Source: an uncultured Clostridia bacterium (GTDB lineage Bacteria > Bacillota > Clostridia > Oscillospirales > Acutalibacteraceae). Taken from it: DNA of 8,339 nucleotides. Shown here piece after piece: positions 1-6,900 of this stretch. The DNA lies in the NCBI GenBank assembly GCA_946626015.1, contig CAMOTT010000084.1, positions 1 to 8,339 on the forward strand. Reading direction: 5' to 3'. The position numbers and the translations under genes are program-made. Position 1 is the first letter of the stretch. Each line of letters starts with the position of its first letter. A model generated the notes under the pieces. It did no database searches and was not told the DNA's origin. It worked only from the letters and a program-made list of their open reading frames with translations.

Positions 1-290
1 AGATCATCTGCGATTATTTCAAGAACAGCCCTGTTTACCGTATCGGGGGCGATGAGTTCCTTGTTTTTGTTGAAAAAACGGACTACCAAAACAGATATGA
101 GCTCATGAACGATTTCAACAGCATGATGGATGATCCCCAATATGTCAAAGAACACGTCTCTATCTCCGCAGGAATATCGGATTACATACCCGGCAAGGAT
201 AAGTCCGTTCACGATGTTTTCATCCGGGCTGATCAGATAATGTACAGACGCAAAAACGAGCTTAAGCGCAGAGTAAACTCTGGCTCTTAA
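1..290 (+). CDS. GGDEF-domain diguanylate cyclase, C-terminal fragment (5' end outside window)
   Basis: Only the last 95 codons are present; the first complete codon is at 3 and the frame is open from there to the TAA. The translation shows the catalytic signature RIGGDEF (GGDEF at 45-59), then SISAGIS and the terminal ADQIMYRRK, which are the usual conserved blocks of the second half of a GGDEF domain. The intact GGDEF residues argue for an active enzyme that joins two GTP into cyclic di-GMP in the cytoplasm. At the place where the inhibitory RxxD I-site would lie, five residues before GGDEF, I read F..S, so product inhibition by that route looks absent. Any sensor domain lies upstream and is not visible. 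The GGDEF domain ends the protein, with no EAL domain behind it. The next gene starts 29 bases on, so co-transcription is likely. Family assignment is firm; input signal and target are unknown. Confidence 0.93.
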   Translation, partial: IICDYFKNSPVYRIGGDEFLVFVEKTDYQNRYELMNDFNSMMDDPQYVKEHVSISAGISDYIPGKDKSVHDVFIRADQIMYRRKNELKRRVNSGS

Positions 291-319
291 AAAATAAAGA
301 AAGCAGTAGATTTGAAAAT

Positions 320-949
320 ATGTCAAAGAACACCGGAAAAGCTCAAAAAATAAATTATTCAAAAAGAAAAACTGCTTGTTCTTTTCTGATTTTTGCTTTA
401 GGCGTTTTATTGGGAGTAGTCTCAAAATCGCTTGATGAAACAGCGTTCAATGAATTGCCGTGGCTGTTGCAGGCTCTGGATATCACAAACTTTCTCGGAC
501 GCTTTTCAGTGTGGATATTCATAGCCGTCTGCGTTTCCGTGTACAGCAGCTCCGCAAAGAGGGCGGCCTTGAACGTGTTTCTGTTTTTTATCGGAATGGT
601 TTCGAGCTATTATCTTTATTCTGCGTTTGCAGCCGGATTTTTCCCGAAAAGCTATGCGGCAGTCTGGTTCGGCATAACGGCGGTCTCCCCTGTCCTTGCC
701 TTCATCTGCTGGTTTGCAAAAGGCAATGGGCGGATATCCGTTGTGATCTCCGGAATAATTATCGGAGCGCTGTTTTCTCAGGCTGTTACACTGCTTCAAG
801 GCGTCAGAATAACATATATTCCCGAGGTCGTCCTGTGGCTTGCCTCCCTGTGGATATTGAGACGCAAGCCCAAAGAATTTGCATTGGAGATAGTAATATC
901 CCTCATTACGGCGGTCATATTACAGCTGTTTGTGCCGTATTGGGGCTGA
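320..949 (+). CDS. Small polytopic membrane protein, unknown function (possibly DUF6518-like)
   Basis: A 209-residue, very hydrophobic protein with a short basic N-terminus (KKxxYSKRK region, residues 7-17) and about seven predicted membrane segments by eye: roughly 18-36, 57-76, 82-104, 112-133, 138-158, 166-180 and 188-206. Loops are short and there is no soluble domain, so it should sit entirely in the cytoplasmic membrane. I see no catalytic motif. The layout and the block 'RAALNVFLFFIGMVSSYY' remind me of a small uncharacterised membrane family (DUF6518) found in Firmicutes, but that is recollection, not a search. The start at 320 gives a full first helix; the upstream ribosome site is poor (only GAAAG-like purines), which fits translation following the GGDEF gene. 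It lies between that gene and the acyltransferase with small gaps and is probably in their operon. An overlapping frame at 460-972 is a shadow. Confidence 0.8.
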   Translation: MSKNTGKAQKINYSKRKTACSFLIFALGVLLGVVSKSLDETAFNELPWLLQALDITNFLGRFSVWIFIAVCVSVYSSSAKRAALNVFLFFIGMVSSYYLYSAFAAGFFPKSYAAVWFGITAVSPVLAFICWFAKGNGRISVVISGIIIGALFSQAVTLLQGVRITYIPEVVLWLASLWILRRKPKEFALEIVISLITAVILQLFVPYWG

Positions 950-973
950 AAACAATAATCATACGGGGTTAAT

Positions 974-1951
974 ATGACTTACGAAAATAACAACAAAGTA
1001 AAGATCAACGGAATAATCGATCTGGCAAAGGTCGTTATGGCTGTGCTTGTCATCGGCATACACACGCAACCTTTCGGATTTAATTACTGGCTGGATAACG
1101 GTTTTGGAATTATCACAAGGCTGTGCGTTCCCTTCTTTTTTATCACAAGCGCGTATTTCTTTTGGATAAAAGACAGACCGTTGAGCTATATAAAAAGAAT
1201 AGTCATCCTTTATGTGATCTGGTCAATAATATACCTGCCATTTGATATACAAACTCTTAAAAATATGTCTGTGGGAGCCATACTTAAGCTGTTTTTGTGG
1301 GACGGCAACGAACACGCCCTTTGGTACCTCTGGGGCTCCGTTATAGGCTTTGTTATAACCTACGCTCTGCTGAAATTTATGAAACCCAAAGCTGTCGTCT
1401 GCATTGCCATGCTGTTCCTGCTTATCGGCACTTTAAAGTCAACATATGCCGTTGTATTTGAAAGATCGTTCTCCATCAGTGTATCTGACTTTTGGGGTTC
1501 GAGGAACGGTTTGTTTTACGCTTTTCCTTATATTTCCATGGGAATGTATATTGCAAAATCAAAAAACGCCGGACAATATAACAGCCTGAAAAAACCGATA
1601 TTCGGTTTTTGCGTTTCTTTTGTTTTGCTTGCTGTTGAATCATTTGTTTTTGTGTACATACTGCACGCCTGGTCCACTATCCTGTGGCTCTCGGTAGCGC
1701 CCGCAACATACTTTTTATTTTTGATTCTGTTGAATTCAAAGCTGGAAATGGACAAAGAGATGTCCTTGACACTCCGCCAAACGAGCACATTGATGTATGT
1801 TAGTCAATTTTTGTTTATTCCCCTTTTAGAGCGGTATTTTCAAAATATGGAGCTTTTCTTTATTGCCACACTGATAACGGCTATATTCTCGCTTTTAGTG
1901 ATAATTATAAGCAAAATTCCCGGCCTTAAGTTTTTAAAATACCTTTATTGA
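974..1951 (+). CDS. Acyltransferase family 3 integral membrane protein
   Basis: A 325-residue protein with about ten membrane segments. Its N-terminal block (NGIIDLAKVVMAVLVIGIH, residues 12-30) followed by TRLCVPFFFITSAYFF (48-63) is the classic start of acyltransferase-3 (PF01757) proteins such as OafA, WecH or the membrane half of VanT. His30 is in the position of the conserved family histidine. A further typical patch is HALWYLWG (114-121) and a glycine/proline-rich 'RNGLFYAF' (177-184). Members transfer acetyl or other acyl groups from the cytoplasm to sugars, exopolysaccharide, peptidoglycan or lipids at the outer face of the membrane. Which acceptor is used here cannot be read. Length matches stand-alone family members. 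The ATG at 974 has a GGGG Shine-Dalgarno five to six bases upstream. Placed 24 bases behind the small membrane protein, in an apparent operon with a c-di-GMP enzyme; a role in envelope or polysaccharide modification is an inference. Confidence 0.88.
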   Translation: MTYENNNKVKINGIIDLAKVVMAVLVIGIHTQPFGFNYWLDNGFGIITRLCVPFFFITSAYFFWIKDRPLSYIKRIVILYVIWSIIYLPFDIQTLKNMSVGAILKLFLWDGNEHALWYLWGSVIGFVITYALLKFMKPKAVVCIAMLFLLIGTLKSTYAVVFERSFSISVSDFWGSRNGLFYAFPYISMGMYIAKSKNAGQYNSLKKPIFGFCVSFVLLAVESFVFVYILHAWSTILWLSVAPATYFLFLILLNSKLEMDKEMSLTLRQTSTLMYVSQFLFIPLLERYFQNMELFFIATLITAIFSLLVIIISKIPGLKFLKYLY

Positions 1952-1967
1952 CTGCAATGTTAATATC

Positions 1968-1984
1968 CGTTGCTTGCGGCAACG
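1968..1984. other. Small perfect inverted repeat between acyltransferase and regulator genes
   Basis: CGTTGC and GCAACG (1968-1973 and 1979-1984) flank a five-base TTGCG loop, giving six perfect pairs. It is followed by CACTTTTGG, too weak a T-run for a convincing terminator. It overlaps the possible -35 region of the downstream XRE regulator gene, so it may be an operator for that regulator or a weak attenuating hairpin. It could also be chance. Confidence 0.3.
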
Positions 1985-2003
1985 CACTTTTGGGGTGTAT
2001 CAT
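1974..2003 (+). promoter_or_regulatory. Possible weak sigma-70 promoter for the XRE regulator gene
   Basis: TTGCGG (1974-1979) and TATCAT (1998-2003) are separated by 18 bases, a usable but non-consensus sigma-A type promoter. It would give a short leader that includes the strong GGAGGT site at 2021-2026. The 83-base gap before the gene and the change in function make a separate promoter plausible, but read-through from the upstream operon cannot be excluded. Confidence 0.3.
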
Positions 2004-2034
2004 TGTGCCACAAAGATTTTGGAGGTAGGTAAAA

Positions 2035-2691
2035 ATGCTCAATGAAAACATCAAAACGCTTCGCAAGCAAAAGGGATATTCTCAGGAGACCTTGGCGCAG
2101 CAGCTCAACGTGGTACGTCAGACAGTCTCAAAATGGGAAAAAGGCCTTTCGGTCCCGGATGCGGAAATGCTCAACACCATCTCAGAGCTGTTTGAAGTGC
2201 CGGTAAGCGCGCTCCTCGGCAGCACCATAACGGAAGAGCCCGGTACGGAGAATACCAACAACACAAAACTGGACGAAATAGCAAAGCAGCTGGCCGTCCT
2301 TAACGGGCAGCTCGCCAATCAAACCGCGCGAAGAAGAAAAACCGTCAAGAGAGTAATTTTAGGCGTATTCATAGGATTGCTTGTTACATTCATCCTTTAT
2401 ATCTCCCTGTTTATACTTTTCAAATACCATGAAGACAAAAATACCGTTCTGACCACCACCGGTATCGAATGTGTGTTAAAGGGAGAAACCTATTACTACG
2501 AAGTTACCTACGATGAAAATTACCGTATACGCGCCGCCGGCGGCGATGCCTGGATAGCCGATCACGTCATAGCCGAATCTTATACCGATGACGCAAACGT
2601 GCTTTTGGCAAAGATAGAGGATTATTTTACAGACAGAGGCGGAACTTACAAGCTGGTAGAAAAACCTCAAAGCTCCGACAATACGAACTGA
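2035..2691 (+). CDS. Membrane-tethered XRE-family helix-turn-helix regulator
   Basis: 218 residues. The N-terminus is a complete HTH_3/XRE DNA-binding domain (about residues 1-62) with the helix-turn-helix around SQETLAQQLNVVRQTVSKWE (16-35) and the typical VPVSALLG end (55-62). A polar linker (63-74) and a short heptad-like helix (about 76-98, possible dimerising coiled coil) lead to a basic ARRRKTVKR stretch and one long membrane helix (about 106-130). The remaining ~88 residues, including a lone Cys146 and many tyrosines, should lie outside the membrane by the positive-inside rule. This layout is frequent in Firmicutes regulators, which usually control neighbouring membrane or efflux genes; the ligand is unknown. 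The start is fixed by a strong GGAGGT (2021-2026) eight bases before the ATG. It may regulate itself or the adjacent operon; targets are not shown by the sequence. A hairpin terminator follows 24 bases after the stop. Confidence 0.88.
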   Translation: MLNENIKTLRKQKGYSQETLAQQLNVVRQTVSKWEKGLSVPDAEMLNTISELFEVPVSALLGSTITEEPGTENTNNTKLDEIAKQLAVLNGQLANQTARRRKTVKRVILGVFIGLLVTFILYISLFILFKYHEDKNTVLTTTGIECVLKGETYYYEVTYDENYRIRAAGGDAWIADHVIAESYTDDANVLLAKIEDYFTDRGGTYKLVEKPQSSDNTN

Positions 2692-2715
2692 CAGTTACAA
2701 GACTTTAAAACAGTT

Positions 2716-2752
2716 ATCCCCTCCCGGTAATCAAAACCGGAAGGGGATTTTT
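2716..2752. terminator. Rho-independent terminator, probably shared by convergent genes
   Basis: A 13-position stem pairs 2716-2728 with 2736-2748 with a single C/A mismatch and a seven-base loop, GC-rich in the middle, followed on the + strand by TTTTT (2748-2752). It ends the XRE gene. Read on the minus strand the same stem is followed, after AACTG, by TTTT, so it may also stop the transcript leaving the MFS gene, which ends at 2763. Confidence 0.9.
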
Positions 2753-2762
2753 ATCTCTTTTA

Positions 2763-3932
2763 TCATTTTTCTGCCGCTTTATTGAGCTTTGATAATGACA
2801 CCGTTGCAACAAAAAGCATTGCCAGCATCACAAGTATGACGTATGGAAAAATAACAAATGAGGTACGCTTTGCCACAAAGCCGAAAATCGGAGGAATAGC
2901 AGTTACCCCCACATAGCATCCGGCCATCTCAAAGCTGATTATCGAGGCCGAAATATCCCGGCCGAAACATTCCGGAGTGACCTGCATCATATTGGGATAG
3001 ACCGTACCGTTCCCAAAGCCCACCAGCGCCAGGCCGATGACGGAACAAACGACACTCAGCGGCAGCGCCACAAGAACAACGCCGCACAGCACCAAAAACA
3101 TACCGATATAACAGATCTGCCAGCCATTGAGGAACCTTGAAACAAGACCTGCCAAAAACCTGCCGGAAGTCATACCGATAAAATAAAAGACGACTGCTCT
3201 TGCCGCGGAGGCGGAATCCAAGCCTTTTTGTATTACAAAATAACTGCTTGCCCAAACATCGCAGATAAACTCAAAACCGCAGGAGATCATAAAAATACAA
3301 AACACAATTCTGGCATTTTTCATTTTTATCATCTGGGTAACAGAAAGGGTTTTGAACCCGGCTTTTTCCTCCTGCCCCTTCGCCTCCAGACGCTTCCACA
3401 GCGGCAGCGCCATAACGGTGATAACACAGATCACAAGCTGAATCAGAAACGCCAGTCTGTACCCCACTCGCCAGTTGCCGAATTTATTAAGGGTCAGCGA
3501 AACCATATAAGGGCTGAGCGTTATCCCGATGCCATAAAAACAATGGAGGAAATTAACCTGCCGGGCATTATAATTCAGGGTTACATAACCGTTCAGGCAG
3601 GCGTCAATGGTACCGGCGCCCAGACCCAGAGGGATAGAGGACAGACACAACTGCCACAGATTTGTAGAGAGCGAAGTCCCTCCCAAGCCTATAACAGTGA
3701 GCAACACGCTCAAGGAGGTGATTTTCCCTGCGGAAAATCTTTTGATTATTCTTGGGCTGCCAAGACTTGAGATCATCGTAAGCGCCGTAATAACCAACGA
3801 AAGCCAGCCTGCCGAGGATATGGGCACGTTAAGATCACTGTACATTGCAGGCCATGCGGCGCCGAGCAAGGAATCAGGGATACCCAGACCTATAAACGAT
3901 ATATAAATAACAATCAGTAAAATCGTAGCCAT
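2763..3932 (-). CDS. MFS transporter, 12-helix, substrate unknown
   Basis: 389 residues with the start MATILLIVIYISFIGLGIPD; about twelve membrane helices in two halves split by a charged cytoplasmic loop (about 180-206, many Lys/Glu). Signature patches include GLGAGTIDACLNGYV (103-117), NFLHCFYGIGITLSPY (127-142), the second-half loop GRFLAGLVSRFLNG (257-270) and GFGNGTVYPNMMQ (305-317). These resemble the FucP/sugar-like branch of the major facilitator family, which moves solutes by proton coupling or antiport, but the substrate cannot be read. The frame stays open upstream to an ATG at 4061. That would bury the start inside the preceding gene and add a 43-residue charged, non-family extension. 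I choose the ATG at 3932, which has a weak GGGTG site (3937-3942) and begins directly with helix one. It starts 22 bases after the large surface-protein gene, with no promoter between, so co-transcription is likely. It may share the terminator at 2716-2752. Confidence 0.9.
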   Translation of the reverse strand: MATILLIVIYISFIGLGIPDSLLGAAWPAMYSDLNVPISSAGWLSLVITALTMISSLGSPRIIKRFSAGKITSLSVLLTVIGLGGTSLSTNLWQLCLSSIPLGLGAGTIDACLNGYVTLNYNARQVNFLHCFYGIGITLSPYMVSLTLNKFGNWRVGYRLAFLIQLVICVITVMALPLWKRLEAKGQEEKAGFKTLSVTQMIKMKNARIVFCIFMISCGFEFICDVWASSYFVIQKGLDSASAARAVVFYFIGMTSGRFLAGLVSRFLNGWQICYIGMFLVLCGVVLVALPLSVVCSVIGLALVGFGNGTVYPNMMQVTPECFGRDISASIISFEMAGCYVGVTAIPPIFGFVAKRTSFVIFPYVILVMLAMLFVATVSLSKLNKAAEK

Positions 3933-3954
3933 AATGCACCCGAATAAAAAAGTA

Positions 3955-6900
3955 TTATTTCTGCTCAATTTTGGGCAGCGTTCCGAAGATGCTGCGGAAA
4001 AACGCCACCAGCCTGTTAAAAAAGCCCCTCTTGACCGAAACCGTCTCGATCCCGGATTCAAGGATAACGTTCCCCTTCTTGTCCAGCGCCTTCAACTGAA
4101 CAGTGTAGTTCTTTTTAGCTTTTTTAACAGTATATGAATCCCCTGCGCCTTTGTCAGCACCGTTTATAAACCAGTGGACCTCGGCGCCATCCGGCAGTCT
4201 TTCAGCAACAGGGTAAAAAGTCACCGTGGCTTTAAAATCGACCTTTAAAGTTTCGGTGTATTTTAATATCTCCAGCTTTGGCACCGAGCTCATATCAACT
4301 ATAGCGTAAACTCCAAACCGGCTTGCCTCAAAATCAAAGCAGCCGTCCTTGAATTCAAAGGGAACCGTACTGAGTGTTTTTTTGTTCATATCCACAAGCA
4401 GGAGCTTGCATTTGCTTTGATCATAATTTACAGGCAGCTTGATTTTAAACGCCACATTGCCGGCAGGCTGAACAGCCGAACCGTTTAAAAGCGCCTCTAT
4501 GTTATAAACCGTGATGTTGTGGTCGGGGTAGGAACCTTTTATTAAGTCCATAGCAGCGCCGGAAGTCACCGTTTGAACGCGAAGCTTAACGTTGCCGTCC
4601 AGCACATTGGGGGAAAATTCAACCGCAACATTCCCTTCGGTCAGTACGGGATCCTTCTGCCAGTAAGTGTAGAAATTGACTGTACCGCCATCAATATCAA
4701 TGTAGTTTCTGATCTCTCCATTGTTCTGTATCACCGTGGCGCCGTTATTCGACGACCAGCCCATAAAGGTATAGCCCTTGCGCGGAGTGATATTGTCCGC
4801 GTACAGCAATCCCGATTCCCCATGCTCGAGCGCAAAGGATTTGAGCAGCCTTGTGCCGTCGTAGAGGTTTACGGTATACTTGTGCGGCGTCCAGACCGCG
4901 TAATAGTTTACCTGCTTACCGTCAACATAGGTAAGGTTTATAAACTCTTCGCCATACTCAAACTCTTTGACGCCGCCGTTCTTTGATGACCATCCGCTGA
5001 ATTCATATCCGCCCTTTTGGGGTATATTGTCACATGAAAGCGTACCGATTTTATCGTAGGAGATGGAAAAACGGTAAATGAGCTTTGTTTGGCCGTCATA
5101 AAATGCGACTTTATATGTGATCGGAGAAAACAGCGCCTCTATCTCCACGTCGTGATCCGGCATTCTGAGAGGGATCTCCGGAGACCATCCCTCAAAAACA
5201 TAACCCTTAAGGCTGGGGTCATATGCGTCCGGAACGCCGCCGCCCACCTTGATGTTGTCATATCTGATAAATACCTTTCCGTTGACCTTGTAGATCACGC
5301 TGTAATGATCTTTTCTGGTAACGGTGATATCGAAGTAATATTCACTGCCGTTATAGGATACGGCTATTTTTTTGCTCCCCACATCGGATTCTTTAAACAC
5401 ATAACCGTTTGCGGGTACAGTCGTAAATCCGCCGGTGATCTCATTGTCAAGATAATCCGCAAACGTCAGGCCGGTGATATCAAAAGCATCGTCAACTGCA
5501 TATACAATTTTGTCCGGCAGATACTTTAACCTTATATCTTTGATGAGCTGAGGCAGGCCGTTGTTTTTTTCGCTGTCGATAGTCCATTTATTTGTGAAGT
5601 CAAAACCGGCATAATTTGACTTGTTCTTCATCTTTGTAATTGTAAGGCCGGTAGACTTTCCGGAAACATCAGCGGTGGTTTTGCCCTGGGCAGCGTTGCC
5701 GTTGCCGAATTGAGTTACGTTGGCTCCATCCTTTGCACAGCCGGAAAGATAATAGCATTTGTTCAAGCTGCCCGAACCTGCAAGAGCACCGACATATGTT
5801 GAACCGGTCACGCTGCCGGCGTTATAGCTCCCGGTAAGGCTTACGCACTTTCCGGCTATACCTCCGGCATATATGTTGCCGTAAACGTCTCCGGTGTTGT
5901 AACAATCCGTTAAATTGCCGCCAAGACCGACAACGCCGCCAACGTAGTTTACGCCGCAAACGCAGGAATCCACTACTCCGAGATTTTTTATCTCAGCCTC
6001 GTCTGCATAACCGAACAAGCCCTGATAATCTCCATTGCCGCTATCGGTATATAAACCGTGCACCACGTTGCCATCGCCATCAAAAGTTCCATTGAACACG
6101 GCTGTCTGATAACCGGAACCACCGTTGACAGGGAAACTGCCGCCTATCGGAGTCCATACATTATCCGGCGCTGATTTGTTCCAGTTTTTCCAATTAAAAG
6201 TATTGTTGAGGAAGATATCAAAAGCAAGTTTTACAAACTCGCCTGTATAGGCTCTGCCGTTTCGCACTGTATCGGAAAAATACGCAAGCTGCTCCGCCGT
6301 TTCGATAATAAAGGGATCGATTTCGGTCCCTGTTCCGGAGGCAAAGCCGTCTGCGGACGTACCGTCCCATATTTTGTCGCAATAAAGAACTATTTCTCTC
6401 AACTGCGGATAATCACAGCCTGTTGTAAGGTCAAAAGTCCAGACGGCGTCAAAGTCAAAGCCGTTAAAGGAGCCTTTGTTCTTCATTTCGATTTTAGTGA
6501 GCCCGGCAGTCCTTCCCGAAACATCAGCGGTCACAGAACCAACGCTTGAGCTGCCGACTCCCCGCTGAGCTGTGTCGCTATCATCGTTGGCACAGCCGGA
6601 AAGATAATAGCAGTTCTCCAGCTTTGAGGAATCCGTACCGGCTATACCGCCGATATAAGTCCAGCCGTATACCTTTCCGACGTTGAAGCAACGGGAAGCT
6701 GTACCCTTGTTGCTGCCTGTGATACCGCCGGCATATGAGCCGGTACACACCACGTCGGTCATATTGCAGCAATCAAAGATACTGCCTTTGTTGTAGCCGG
6801 CAATACCGCCGATATATGAATTTCCGCTGATATACCCCTCGTTTCTGCACTTTGCAACGGTTCCCGACTCATGCCATCCGGCTATTCCGCCCATATATTT

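Noticed and set aside
460..972. 170-codon + strand frame overlapping the 209-residue membrane protein
   Set aside because: It lies in another frame of a clear membrane-protein gene, is rich in Arg and Cys with no recognisable domain, has no ribosome site and ends inside the acyltransferase leader. It is a shadow frame.
3228..3906. + strand frames opposite the MFS gene
   Set aside because: Low-complexity translations rich in Gln, Arg and Pro, antisense to a well-supported transporter, without ribosome sites.
3943..3976. Possible terminator between the surface protein and MFS genes
   Set aside because: Only a four-base-pair stem (CTGC/GCAG) can be formed, nine bases away from the T-run, which is too weak for a terminator.
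3933..4061. N-terminal extension of the MFS frame to the ATG at 4061
   Set aside because: The extension overlaps the coding 3' end of the surface protein in another frame, is highly charged and precedes the natural first membrane helix.
4573..5529. + strand frames of 137 and 146 codons opposite the InlB repeats
   Set aside because: Antisense to coherent repeat domains; their apparent order comes from the repeats on the other strand.
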